This document shows positions 27,561-36,491 of a DNA stretch of 64,000 nt, piece by piece. How positions within the stretch are numbered: the stretch's first letter is position 1; each line of letters starts with the position of its first letter. A program made the position numbers and the translations under genes. The stretch is taken from assembly GCF_002967765.1 (NCBI RefSeq), contig NZ_PUHY01000012.1:434001-498000 (forward strand), in the 5' to 3' direction. Source of the DNA: Blastopirellula marina. GTDB lineage: Bacteria > Planctomycetota > Planctomycetia > Pirellulales > Pirellulaceae. Below the pieces are notes generated by a model that was not told the DNA's origin, did no database searches, and saw only the letters and a program-made list of their open reading frames with translations.

Positions 27561-28823
27561 ATGCCGTCCTCAATCGAAATTGTGATTACCGGAACCGGGA
27601 TTGTCAGTCCCATCGGAATTGGCAATGAGGCCGTGTGGGATAGCCTTGTCCAGGGTAAATCTGGCATCGCTCCCCTAACGGAATTTACTGCGCCGGAGTA
27701 TCCCGTCTCGTTTGGGGGTGAGCTCAAGGACTTTGACGGCAAGAAGTACGTCAAGCCGCGCAAGGCCTTGAAGGTGATGTGCCGCGAGATTCAAACCGGC
27801 TTCGCCGCCGCTGCCTTGGCGATGGATCAAGCTCAGCTTCAGCCAGGCAGTATCGATCCTGATCGACTCGGTGTCGTTTACGGCAGCGAAATGCTGTATA
27901 GCGATTTCGAAGATCTGCGAGCCGCCTACGAACAGTGCGTCGAGGAAGGCTGGTACAAGCACGATCGCTGGGGCCCTTCCGCGATGAGCGAAACCAATCC
28001 GCTCTGGATGCTTAAGTACCTGCCGAATATGCCCGCCTGCCATGTTGGAATCTACTACGACGGCAGGGGGCACAACAACACGATTTGCCTGGAAGAATGT
28101 AGCTCGCTGGGAGCCATATCCGAGGCTCTTTCTCACTTACGACGTGGCACGATGGACTGCATGATCACCGGTGCAACCGGCTCGCGGCTCAACATTAACG
28201 TGCTCATGTATCGTGGTGACTCGTTGCTCTCGCACCGCAACGACGCTCCCGAGAAGGCCTCGCGACCATTCGACCAAGATCGCGACGGCATGGTCAGCAG
28301 CGAAGGCGCAGCCGCATTCGTGCTCGAGCCTCGTGAGAAGGCCGAAGCACGAGGTGCTCAGATTTTGGGGCGTGTCCTGGGTGCTGCTTCGACATTTGGT
28401 CGCATTACGGAAGAAGCCGTCGTCTCGCCGACCGCAGTCAAAGCATGCCTCGAAACCACACTTCGCGATGCTGGCATCACCGCCGACGATATCGCTTGCG
28501 TATTCGCCCACGGGACGAGCATAGCGGCTGACGATCGCCTGGAAGCTGAAGGAATTCATGCGGCTTTGCCCGGCGTACCAGTCGCTGCCATGAAGAGCTA
28601 CTATGGTCACACTGGCGCAGCTGGTGGAGCTCTGGATGCAGCCATGGCCGTTCTGTCTCACCAACATGGTCAAGTGCCTCCTACGCTGAACTACGAGACG
28701 CCTGATCCGGCCTGTGAGATCCCCGTAATCCATGGTCAGCCACTGTCCATCGAGAAGCCAGTGATTCTCGTCCTCAGCCAGACTCGCCGGGGGCAATGCA
28801 CCTGCGTGGCAATCGCACGATAG
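27561..28823 (+). CDS. Beta-ketoacyl synthase with PKS-like active site
   Basis: This 420-residue enzyme of the thiolase-fold ketosynthase family carries the complete Cys-His-His triad: Cys180 in LEECSSLGA, His317 in VFAHGTS and His350 in YYGHTGAAGG. The Cys motif is closer to the polyketide synthase form (ACSSS) than to the FabF form (ACATG). Typical N-terminal (VITGTGIVSPIGIG) and C-terminal (VLVLSQTRRGQCTCVAI) segments are present. It condenses acyl and malonyl units on a carrier protein; no carrier protein is encoded beside it. It may supply an unusual chain to the divergent desaturase. Confidence 0.9.
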   Translation: MPSSIEIVITGTGIVSPIGIGNEAVWDSLVQGKSGIAPLTEFTAPEYPVSFGGELKDFDGKKYVKPRKALKVMCREIQTGFAAAALAMDQAQLQPGSIDPDRLGVVYGSEMLYSDFEDLRAAYEQCVEEGWYKHDRWGPSAMSETNPLWMLKYLPNMPACHVGIYYDGRGHNNTICLEECSSLGAISEALSHLRRGTMDCMITGATGSRLNINVLMYRGDSLLSHRNDAPEKASRPFDQDRDGMVSSEGAAAFVLEPREKAEARGAQILGRVLGAASTFGRITEEAVVSPTAVKACLETTLRDAGITADDIACVFAHGTSIAADDRLEAEGIHAALPGVPVAAMKSYYGHTGAAGGALDAAMAVLSHQHGQVPPTLNYETPDPACEIPVIHGQPLSIEKPVILVLSQTRRGQCTCVAIAR

Positions 28824-28905
28824 CATTTCGCACAGCCGGAAATTAAACTGTCGCGTGCGTGATCGACGCGTGATGTTCTTTCTGAGGTTGTGTGGAACAA
28901 CGACG

Positions 28906-30012
28906 ATGCTCAAAGGGTGTGGTCTGGCGTTGCTACTGCTGGCTGGCTTGGTCGGTGGTTACATGTTCTGGTTCGATCAGTATTTCAAACGCCCTGAAGG
29001 GCTCATCTTTGGCGGTATCGCCGGGCTGGTCGTTTTTTTCTGCGTAGGTGCCTTGGAAAATGCTTGGCGAGCATGGAGCGATTGGACACTTGTTTCTCGC
29101 GCCCAGTTTGGTTCGCAAATGTATCACGGCTACAAGACCGCCGTCACTGGTCGCATTCGACCGGAAGGAGAACCGCTGACCGCACCTTTCTCGGGCAAGC
29201 CGTGCGTGATCTGCGAATATGACATCGCACGCCCACAGCCAAAGACCTCGGACGGCAGCAACGACACCACAGGTTCCGACTATGCCGGGTTCATGATGAC
29301 TCCTTCAAAGATTGATACATCGACGGGCGAAGTCCGCTTGTTGGGGTATCCTTCGCTGGAAAACATGAAAGAACAAAATATCTTGTCGATGGACGCGGTC
29401 GCGAATGCTCGCCGGTTTATGGACAACACGACCTTCGAGGACCGATCGGGCTTGAAGATGATTTCGATCATGTCGGTCTTCTCCGAGCTATGGGCGGATG
29501 ATGACGGCAAAGTCGAGAAGCACATGTGCTTGCGCAGCGTCCCTGCCGACGAGATCCTTCCCGCAGGTTTGGAAAACGACGTGGCTTCGCTTCACCAAGC
29601 CATCGCTGAAGAAGAACAGCGAGAACGGGAGGACGAGGCGGAGGATGAAGACGAGCAGTTCGACGAGGGGCGAGTTTTCATCGCCAACCCCAAACTTACC
29701 GAGAAGCGAGTCGATGTTGGGGAAGCTGTTGTCGTAATTGGCATCTACGACGAAATGCGACGAGGACTGTTACCTCCTCCAGGTTCGCTAATTCCAAATC
29801 GACTCATGATCGGTACTTCGGAAGACATAGAGTCCCGCCTACGTACCAGCATGCTCGGCCTCTCGATCGGTGGCATTCTCTTCTTGCTGCTGGTCCATGC
29901 GGCGTTCTATTTTGCCCTTCAACTTCCTGATGCACGTAGACCACCGCCAGGAGACAACAAGGCGGCATTGCAACAACAATTCATTGGTAAGCTGAATCAT
30001 TCGCTTTTATAA
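28906..30012 (+). CDS. Membrane protein resembling MUL1/GIDE (BAM-domain) proteins
   Basis: This protein of about 368 residues has two N-terminal membrane helices (LALLLLAGLVGGYMFW and IFGGIAGLVVFFCVGAL) and a C-terminal one (LSIGGILFLLLVHAAFYFAL). The region between them begins YKTAVTGRIRPEGEPLTAPFSGKPCVICEYD, which resembles the GIDE/BAM domain of mitochondrial MUL1; no RING finger is present. An acidic coiled segment (EEEQREREDEAEDEDEQFDE) lies in the middle. The function in bacteria is unknown. In-frame starts also exist at 28855 and 28873; the ATG at 28906 begins the first helix cleanly. It heads a run of small membrane-protein genes. Confidence 0.72.
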   Translation: MLKGCGLALLLLAGLVGGYMFWFDQYFKRPEGLIFGGIAGLVVFFCVGALENAWRAWSDWTLVSRAQFGSQMYHGYKTAVTGRIRPEGEPLTAPFSGKPCVICEYDIARPQPKTSDGSNDTTGSDYAGFMMTPSKIDTSTGEVRLLGYPSLENMKEQNILSMDAVANARRFMDNTTFEDRSGLKMISIMSVFSELWADDDGKVEKHMCLRSVPADEILPAGLENDVASLHQAIAEEEQREREDEAEDEDEQFDEGRVFIANPKLTEKRVDVGEAVVVIGIYDEMRRGLLPPPGSLIPNRLMIGTSEDIESRLRTSMLGLSIGGILFLLLVHAAFYFALQLPDARRPPPGDNKAALQQQFIGKLNHSLL

Positions 30013-30057
30013 TCGTGGCGGTTGTTTTCTTCGTCTGTTCGTTGTGTGGGATTATTC

Positions 30058-30552
30058 ATGGAGACCTCGCCGTTTCAATCTCCCACAACAACCGAGGCCT
30101 GTCTCGAATCGATATCACCTTGCGACGAGCGACTTCTGCGGATCGCCAGCAATCAGCGTTGGCTGTTTCTATTGCTGGGGCTTCGCCTTCTTTCAGCGAT
30201 GTTGGCGATGGCCTTGTATGAATCACCTTCACTGCGTGAAGCGATTTTTGGTGAGTCCTACGGTTTTGCCGTCGCGAACCTCTTTCGCGGATTGCTTTAC
30301 TTTCTAATGATCGCGTCGATCATCGCTTGCTACGCTCTGTCGCGACAATTCTTACCTCGGCCACCGTCCATCTTGATTGCCCTGACGCAGTTCTTCCCAC
30401 CTTACTCGTTCCTGCCTCAGTTTCTGCTAATTGCGATTGCGTTTCGTGCTTTGAAGCAACACGGCCTGAAGCCGGGCTGGTTCGGCCTGAGCGAATCGTC
30501 GATACATTCGCAACTCGCCGCTAGGGAATCTTCGGAGACATTGTTCCTATGA
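30058..30552 (+). CDS. Small membrane protein with N-terminal SPFQSP motif
   Basis: This 164-residue protein of unknown family starts METSPFQSPTTTEA and then has three hydrophobic segments (LFLLLGLRLLSAMLAMAL, LLYFLMIASIIACYAL and SFLPQFLLIAIAF). The ATG at 30058 was chosen because it opens with the Ser-Pro-Phe-x-Ser-Pro motif shared with two neighbours. The stop codon overlaps the ATG of the next gene (ATGA at 30549-30552), so translation is coupled. Confidence 0.7.
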   Translation: METSPFQSPTTTEACLESISPCDERLLRIASNQRWLFLLLGLRLLSAMLAMALYESPSLREAIFGESYGFAVANLFRGLLYFLMIASIIACYALSRQFLPRPPSILIALTQFFPPYSFLPQFLLIAIAFRALKQHGLKPGWFGLSESSIHSQLAARESSETLFL

Positions 30553-32009
30553 TCGATACGCGTGAGCTCGAATCGCCATTTCGCACGCCGGCTGCGGATG
30601 ACGATGCCACGATTCGGGAATTGATCGGGGAATCAACTTTCGAGCTGACGCAACGCATCACTCCGTTAAATTATGCACTTCTCATCCAACTAGGAAGCTG
30701 GGGTGGCTTAATCGTACTAGCCGGTATCGCTCGATTTCAGATCGATCAGGAGCACTTTGCAATGCTCTTTCCTGCGATCTGCTTGGGGATTGTTGTTCTC
30801 ATTTACGCCTACGGAATGTGGTGTTTGTTTCGAGTAAGCGCCCCGCTTCAATGGCCTTGGCATCAAACGCTTCTCATCTGTGGACTGGGGATGATTCCCT
30901 TGCTGGGGACTATTGTCCTGTGGCAGGTCACGAACAATCTTCGAACCATGCTGACACTTGCTGGCGTTCCTTTCAAAGAAGTCTGGCCTGATTGGAAGCA
31001 GCTTCATCGAATTGCTGCCGAGCGCGAGGAACTTGCCGGACGAGACTCACTCGCTGCGATCCCGCTCAGCGAATGGTACCACCTTGTCTTCTGCGACAAC
31101 GTTGACGAAGTTACGAAGATTGAACACTCCGCTAATCCAATCCCTTGGATCGCGGTACCGAGTTCCTTAGAGGACCCTGCGAAATTGAAGGCAACCGTTA
31201 CCGATCGAACGGCAGATAGCCGCAGTCGAATTCTGGCCGCTCGCCAATTGCTCTCCATTTCAGACGAAGAAGTACCCGAGGAAATCTTGGGCATTGTGTT
31301 CGAGGCAACACACAAAGAAGGAATGTATGTCGTTGCCATCTATTCTGATGGCGGCATGGTCAGTTTACGGGGCCAGTCCGAGTTTCGAGTGCTACCTCCT
31401 GGTAGCGAAGGCCTCGCTGCTCAAGTTCAAGACGTGTTCGCTCAAGTCATGAAGGTGCGTGAATCCTTTGCGCCTCACTATCTGGCCCGTCCCAGGCGTC
31501 CATCGCCCAGTGAAGCGCGCATAACGCTATTAACGGCTCAAGGAACACGACTCTCGCAAGCGTCGTGGAAACTCTTCTACAAGCATCCAGCGACGCGAAT
31601 CGTGGCCGACGCAGCGGTGATATTGGTTGATCAACTCTACGGTTTTGATCCTCCACGTAAGGATCCCGAAAGCGACTTACTGACCGGACAATCGACCGAC
31701 ATTCCTCAGATTTGGCCAGCCGTTTATCAACATCGAGCATCCGTTCAAATGGCGATCGTAATCAATACTGTCGCCACGCTTGCGACGCTTCTATCAGGCT
31801 TCATCGTGGTAGCCATCTTCTATTTCGGCGTTATCCTGTTCTGCAGTTATGCTGTTTACCGTCTCATGAAATCGATTGGCGAAACCTCGCGAGGCATTAT
31901 CTACGCGATTCTTCAACTCGTACCTGTCGTCAACATTTTCGTGCTTGGACTGGCGCACTACCACTCAGATCGGCTCCTCCAACAGAACAGTCGTCGTGAT
32001 GATGTATGA
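30549..32009 (+). CDS. Polytopic membrane protein with N-terminal SPFRTP motif
   Basis: This 486-residue protein is of unknown family. After MIDTRELESPFRTPAAD come three hydrophobic segments (about 40-140), a soluble domain of about 200 residues and then two or three further helices (about 400-475; VINTVATLATLLSGFIVV and FGVILFCSYAVY). The soluble part has no motif I recognise. The ATG overlaps the stop of the preceding gene, and its end overlaps the next gene by 11 bases, so this is a tight operon. A sensor or assembly role at the membrane is possible but unproven. Confidence 0.72.
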   Translation: MIDTRELESPFRTPAADDDATIRELIGESTFELTQRITPLNYALLIQLGSWGGLIVLAGIARFQIDQEHFAMLFPAICLGIVVLIYAYGMWCLFRVSAPLQWPWHQTLLICGLGMIPLLGTIVLWQVTNNLRTMLTLAGVPFKEVWPDWKQLHRIAAEREELAGRDSLAAIPLSEWYHLVFCDNVDEVTKIEHSANPIPWIAVPSSLEDPAKLKATVTDRTADSRSRILAARQLLSISDEEVPEEILGIVFEATHKEGMYVVAIYSDGGMVSLRGQSEFRVLPPGSEGLAAQVQDVFAQVMKVRESFAPHYLARPRRPSPSEARITLLTAQGTRLSQASWKLFYKHPATRIVADAAVILVDQLYGFDPPRKDPESDLLTGQSTDIPQIWPAVYQHRASVQMAIVINTVATLATLLSGFIVVAIFYFGVILFCSYAVYRLMKSIGETSRGIIYAILQLVPVVNIFVLGLAHYHSDRLLQQNSRRDDV

Positions 32010-32421
32010 TAGCGATCCCCAGCCTCACCATAGCCACAGTTCCCGGATAGAAGATCTACCAACACCGCTCGCGTCGTTGCGAAGGGATCGTCGTTTGGCG
32101 ATTTGGGCCTGTGTCAGCTTACTTTTGGTATACGGCTTGACGTTTTTCATGGGATCTTTGCTAGGCGAGATCCTTGTAGGAGACCTCCCTTCACCTGACT
32201 GGGTCGATCCGGTTTACTTGGGACTCTTTTGGTTTCTTGTACCAACCCTGCCGGTAGCCCATTTGTTCGGGAGCATCGCTGGTTATCGCCTTACCCGGCA
32301 CTGGCACGCAGTTTTCGCTTCGCTTTTGATCGCGGTTCTTTCCGGCATTCCTGGTGTGTCAGTTTTTATCCTCCTGTGGTTGATCCTTCGAGTTCCTCAA
32401 AAACCACGGACCGAATATTAA
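31999..32421 (+). CDS. Small three-helix membrane protein, hypothetical
   Basis: This 140-residue protein starts MMYDSDPQPHHSHSSRIEDLPTPL and has helices at about 35-57 (LAIWACVSLLLVYGLTFFMG), 74-94 (VYLGLFWFLVPTLPVAHLFG) and 104-128 (WHAVFASLLIAVLSGIPG). It overlaps the preceding gene by 11 bases and reads as the last gene of that coupled trio. I do not recognise the family. The N-terminus is Pro- and His-rich but lacks the exact SP-aromatic-xSP motif of its neighbours. Confidence 0.65.
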   Translation: MMYDSDPQPHHSHSSRIEDLPTPLASLRRDRRLAIWACVSLLLVYGLTFFMGSLLGEILVGDLPSPDWVDPVYLGLFWFLVPTLPVAHLFGSIAGYRLTRHWHAVFASLLIAVLSGIPGVSVFILLWLILRVPQKPRTEY

Positions 32422-32538
32422 GAGTTATCGAAGCCCCGACCGTACTAATAGACTTGCCTTTCAGCTGAAAATAGACTGGCAGCGGTTAAAGCAACCAAGT
32501 TCGTTTCTACTCGCTTCGATCTCGTGGGAGTCTTGCTC

Positions 32539-33456
32539 ATGATCCGTCGGTTCTTGCTTCTCGCATTACTAGCCTGCTTGCCCGTTAGCTCCCTTTTCGC
32601 TGCCGAGAAGTCGAAGCACGTCTTGCTGCTCGGAATCGACGGTTGTCGCTTCGACGCACTGACGAAAGCGAAGACACCGAATCTTGATAAGTTGATGGCC
32701 AAGGGCAGCTACTCTCCCACCACGCTCATTCTGGGCGATCGGTATCAGAAGAACGATACCGTAAGTGGTCCTGGCTGGGGAAGCATCGTGACCGGTGTAT
32801 GGGCTGACAAGCACAACGTGCAAGACAACGGCTTCAAGGAACCTCATTTCGACAAGTTCCCTCACTTCTTTCATTACGTGAAGAAACGCATGCCGGACGC
32901 GAAAACGCTTTCAATCATTAATTGGTCGCCGATCAAGACTTTCATGGTTTCGTCAGCCGATATTTCCATCGACACGACCAGCATCCCCAAGGCATATAAA
33001 ATGTGGGATGACGCCGCGGCCGCTTACGCCGTTGATTTAATCGATAAGGAGAAGCCAACAGCGATGATGCTTTACTTTGGCGAGGTGGACGAAACGGGCC
33101 ACGCTCACGGTTTCCATCCGACGGTGCCGCAGTACATCGAAGCGATCGAACATGTCGACTCGCTCGTCGGTAAGGTTCTCGAAGCGATCGACAAGCAAAA
33201 CGACCAAGCGTGGCTGATCGCCGTCACCAGCGACCACGGTGGACTAGGCACCGGCCATGGGGGCGGACATGATAAACCGGAGATTCTAAACAGTTTCCTG
33301 ATCGTCAGTGGCCCGGCGGCTGAGAAGGGGAAGTTCGACGAGCAGGTTTACATTGTCGATGCGGTACCGACCTTGTTAACTTACTTAGGCGTTGAAATTG
33401 ACGACGCCTGGCAGTTGGACGGGCACGCAGTTGGTTTGAAACGCGAAGATAAGTAA
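32539..33456 (+). CDS. Secreted phosphodiesterase/alkaline-phosphatase superfamily enzyme
   Basis: This 305-residue protein has a signal peptide (IRRFLLLALLACLPVSSLFA) and the metal-site motifs of the nucleotide pyrophosphatase/phosphodiesterase branch of the alkaline phosphatase superfamily: LLLGIDGCRFDAL, PGWGSIVTGVWADKHNV (nucleophile region), YFGEVDETGHAHGF and AVTSDHGGLGTGHGG. It probably uses two zinc ions to cleave phosphoesters in the periplasm. GGGAG precedes the ATG 32539-32541 by 8 bases. It sits within the membrane-protein run but is separated by about 118 bases from the preceding gene. Confidence 0.85.
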   Translation: MIRRFLLLALLACLPVSSLFAAEKSKHVLLLGIDGCRFDALTKAKTPNLDKLMAKGSYSPTTLILGDRYQKNDTVSGPGWGSIVTGVWADKHNVQDNGFKEPHFDKFPHFFHYVKKRMPDAKTLSIINWSPIKTFMVSSADISIDTTSIPKAYKMWDDAAAAYAVDLIDKEKPTAMMLYFGEVDETGHAHGFHPTVPQYIEAIEHVDSLVGKVLEAIDKQNDQAWLIAVTSDHGGLGTGHGGGHDKPEILNSFLIVSGPAAEKGKFDEQVYIVDAVPTLLTYLGVEIDDAWQLDGHAVGLKREDK

Positions 33457-33476
33457 CGCATCGCGCCGAGATAAAC

Positions 33477-33941
33477 ATGCATGACGAAGACTCTCCCTAT
33501 CGTTCGCCTACTCTCGATTCATCCGGCGAGCAAATGGACGAGCGCGTTGTCACGCTGACTTGGCTTCTTGGTTGGGTGCAGGTCGCGTTGTTTGTCTACA
33601 TTTTAGCTTATGGTGCAATTTTTCTGGCGAGCCAGTTTCTTGCGCCGTTGGCCAACTCGGTAAACAATCTGGCACCAGATCCTTTTCGGGAAGCGACTTT
33701 AAAATGGTTTATTGTCCCCGTGGTACTTATCTTGAATCCCGCTGCTGTCTTGTTCGGTGGGACGGCCGTGTTCTTACTCTGGCGGCAATGGGAGAACTGG
33801 CAGGGGGCCACGATCGTAGCGCTGCTTTCACTGATCCCGCTTCTTTCCTTGCTGGTGCTCGCCTATTCTTTATGGCGCGGTTCTCAGGAGATTCGTAAGC
33901 TTCAGCGGCAAGAACCTACCAAAGAAAAAGCCACCGGCTAA
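33477..33941 (+). CDS. Small membrane protein with N-terminal SPYRSP motif
   Basis: This 154-residue protein starts MHDEDSPYRSPTLDSS and contains three helices: about 28-55 (LGWVQVALFVYILAYGAIFLA), 76-103 (FIVPVVLILNPAAVLFGGTA) and 113-132 (IVALLSLIPLLSLLVLAYSL). The C-terminal end is charged. The family is unknown. It follows the phosphodiesterase gene by 20 bases and shares its N-terminal motif with the proteins at 30058 and 30549. Its stop codon lies inside the loop of a terminator hairpin. Confidence 0.7.
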   Translation: MHDEDSPYRSPTLDSSGEQMDERVVTLTWLLGWVQVALFVYILAYGAIFLASQFLAPLANSVNNLAPDPFREATLKWFIVPVVLILNPAAVLFGGTAVFLLWRQWENWQGATIVALLSLIPLLSLLVLAYSLWRGSQEIRKLQRQEPTKEKATG

Positions 33942-33955
33942 CCCGGTGGCTTTTC
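33925..33955. terminator. Bidirectional terminator between convergent genes
   Basis: AAAAGCCACCGG pairs with CCGGTGGCTTTT around a 5-base loop containing the upstream gene's stop codon. T-tracts occur on both strands, serving the plus-strand membrane gene and the minus-strand S1 gene. Confidence 0.9.
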
Positions 33956-33981
33956 AATTTCTGATTTGGCAAAACCAAGCG

Positions 33982-35595
33982 TTACCACTTCAAACCGAAC
34001 TTGGAACCTTCGCTCTGGTCGTTGGTGATACCACCCTTGAGCGGCTGGTTCGAGTTCTTCTTGACCGAGACTTCGCGATCGATGTCGCCTTCGAAGTCGT
34101 CCTTCTTGCGACCCCCTTGGCGGGCGTCGGCCGGTGGTGGCTGGGTCGCTTTAATCGACAAGCTAATACGACGCTTGGCTTGATCAATGCTGAGGACCTT
34201 CACTTCAACTTCTTCGCCCACTTTCAACACCGACGAAACACGACTGATGCGGCTGTAGCTAACTTCGCTAACGTGGACCAGGCCTTCGATGCCTGGGGCG
34301 ATTTCAACAAACGCACCGAATTCCATCAGCTTGGTCACCTTGCCAGAGATCACCTTACCGACAGCAAATTCGCTGGCCACCTTTTGCCATGGATTTTCCA
34401 TCGTGTCACGAATCGAGAGGCCGATCTTGCCAGTCTCGGGATCCATCTTGGTGACCTTCACCTTAACGATCTGGCCTTCTGCCAAGACGTCGGAAGGATG
34501 CTTCACGCGGTCCCAGCTGATCTGGCTGACATGCACCAAACCGTCCACGCCACCCAAGTCGACGAAGGCACCGAAATCTTGGATGCGGGTCACCTTACCG
34601 TCACGGATCTGGCCGACCGTCAAACTGCCCAGCAGTTCCTTCTTGTTATCTTCCTGTAGTTTCTCTTCAACGGCCCGAGCGCTGAGCACCAGGTTGCGTT
34701 TCTCGGGGTTGGCTTCCGTCACCAAGCACTGCAGCTTGCGCCCGAGGAAGTCTTCCAACTTGTCGACGTGATAGGTCGCAGCTTGGCTGGCTGGAATAAA
34801 TCCACGCACGGTGCCAACGGCACATTCGAGGCCACCTTTGTTGACACCATCAACCACGGCATCAACGACAACCCCTTCGCGGATGTCACCCCAGTCTTGA
34901 ACACTGATCGACGAACCAGGGATGCCGACTTCGTACAAACGTTGACCGGACTGGAAGTTGCCAATCGAGACTTCCATCTTGTCACCCACTGCTGGTGGAG
35001 CGACGAAGTTGCGAATTGATGCAATTCCTTGATTACCGCCAGGCAGATCGAAGAAGACGTCTTCGCGATGCACGCGAATAACTACGGCATTCACGCGTGA
35101 TCCTTCCTCCAGCGGAGAAGCGGACGGCGCGGTGGCCTGCGGCCCCATTACGTCGTCGAGTGAGCGATCACCCATCGCAGCGGCAATCTCTGCTTCGATG
35201 TCGTCCATCGTTTCACGACGATTGGGAACATGAACCTTGCCACCCTCTACCGGCAGGCGATAGTCTGGCTCGCCCGCTTCTGCTTCCGAAGCTTCCGCCA
35301 GCGTTTCACTCAGATCAGCCGGGATCTTGGTTGGATCGTCCCCGTCTTCCTGTGGTCGAGCTGGACGAACCGGTTTTTTTGGCTTTGGCGGCTGCGGCTT
35401 CGCGGGCTGCTGCGGGGCATCTCGCTGCGAGCCGATCAGCACTTTCTTGCGATCGCCATCGTCCGTGCTGTCCGAGGAAGGCTCGGTAGCGGAGGGCTCT
35501 GGGGTTGCAGGAGTGGATTGGCCTTCTGCCGAAGCTTCGGGATTCTGCTGGGTGGGGTCCGCGGAAGCGGGATCCTTTTGAGGATCGGTCGACAT
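33982..35595 (-). CDS. rpsA: Ribosomal protein S1-like, four S1 domains, long N-terminal extension
   Basis: This 537-residue protein has four S1 (OB-fold) RNA-binding domains between about residues 170 and 480. The third and fourth are closest to consensus (KVTRIQDFGAFVDLGGVDGLVHVSQIS and GKVTKLMEFGAFVEIAPGIEGLVHVSEVS). S1 helps place mRNA on the 30S subunit. About 150 residues at the N-terminus are Pro/Ala/Asp/Glu-rich and low-complexity, and the C-terminus is basic and Ser/Lys-rich. The ATG at 35593-35595 has AAGGCG upstream. A single-gene unit with its own terminator is likely. Confidence 0.9.
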   Translation of the reverse strand: MSTDPQKDPASADPTQQNPEASAEGQSTPATPEPSATEPSSDSTDDGDRKKVLIGSQRDAPQQPAKPQPPKPKKPVRPARPQEDGDDPTKIPADLSETLAEASEAEAGEPDYRLPVEGGKVHVPNRRETMDDIEAEIAAAMGDRSLDDVMGPQATAPSASPLEEGSRVNAVVIRVHREDVFFDLPGGNQGIASIRNFVAPPAVGDKMEVSIGNFQSGQRLYEVGIPGSSISVQDWGDIREGVVVDAVVDGVNKGGLECAVGTVRGFIPASQAATYHVDKLEDFLGRKLQCLVTEANPEKRNLVLSARAVEEKLQEDNKKELLGSLTVGQIRDGKVTRIQDFGAFVDLGGVDGLVHVSQISWDRVKHPSDVLAEGQIVKVKVTKMDPETGKIGLSIRDTMENPWQKVASEFAVGKVISGKVTKLMEFGAFVEIAPGIEGLVHVSEVSYSRISRVSSVLKVGEEVEVKVLSIDQAKRRISLSIKATQPPPADARQGGRKKDDFEGDIDREVSVKKNSNQPLKGGITNDQSEGSKFGLKW

Positions 35596-35848
35596 GGGTA
35601 ACGCCTTGGACGAGATACGAAAAATCGAAAGCGGATGTAACTATTAGCGCCCTCCAGGTCACCATTAGTTTGGAAGGCGAAACATCTGAGTTTATCAGCC
35701 AAAAAACGGCCTGAACAGGGAATCTAGCCGCCATCGACCGTGGTAGCCGAATTTTCGATTTGCAGGTCGCTAGCTGAGAAAAACTTGTTAAGCTTGGTAT
35801 ACGGAAAATTCCGTAGTTTCCTGGTTTTCCTGACTTCCCCATAATTGC

Positions 35849-36403
35849 ATGACGATTGATCAATATCCAACAGTAATCGCAGAACTCCTCCAGAACGCTC
35901 AACCCATACCATTGGGGCCCGGCAATCCGGTCAAGGACGTTTACAGCCAGTTGAAATCACTCAGCGTAAACTCCTTGAGCGAAAGGACTTTGATGGATCA
36001 AGTGATGGCTGAAGCCTGCCTAAGCGGCCTTTGGCTACGTTTCAATTACCTGGACGAATCGCACACGATTAGCCAGGATTTGCACGACAGCACTGGCAGC
36101 TATTGGCACGGAATCATGCACCGCCGCGAGCCAGATTACTCCAACGCAAAGTATTGGTTCCGTCGGACAGGGCATCATCCAGCGATGGAAACCCTGGCCG
36201 AAAAAGCTAATTCACTTGCCGCGGAAGAAGAATTGGATCGGGCAACCGAGTTCCTGACAGAGGGGACTTGGGATCCCATGGCGATGGTAGACGCCTGCCA
36301 GGCAGTGGCACGCGGAAATTGCGCCAAAAAGGAATTACTCGAAAAGGTTGCCCTCCTAGAGTGGGAAACCTTATTCGATTATTGCTATTCCCGAGCATTT
36401 TAG
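35849..36403 (+). CDS. Conserved hypothetical, soluble
   Basis: This 184-residue cytoplasmic protein has no signal peptide or membrane segment. Notable segments are ACLSGLWLRFNYLDESHTISQDLH and GSYWHGIMHRREPDYSNAKYWFRRTG, which are rich in Trp, His and Tyr and suggest a conserved pocket. I do not know a family name. It stands alone between the divergent S1 gene and a MarR regulator 88 bases downstream, which might share its transcript. Confidence 0.7.
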   Translation: MTIDQYPTVIAELLQNAQPIPLGPGNPVKDVYSQLKSLSVNSLSERTLMDQVMAEACLSGLWLRFNYLDESHTISQDLHDSTGSYWHGIMHRREPDYSNAKYWFRRTGHHPAMETLAEKANSLAAEEELDRATEFLTEGTWDPMAMVDACQAVARGNCAKKELLEKVALLEWETLFDYCYSRAF

Positions 36404-36491
36404 CGCGGAACGACCGAAACAAGGCACAGAGAAGCAGGCTGACTCGTCTAATCCTTATCTTATCGACAGCCTCGAACCTGAAGAGAATAAA

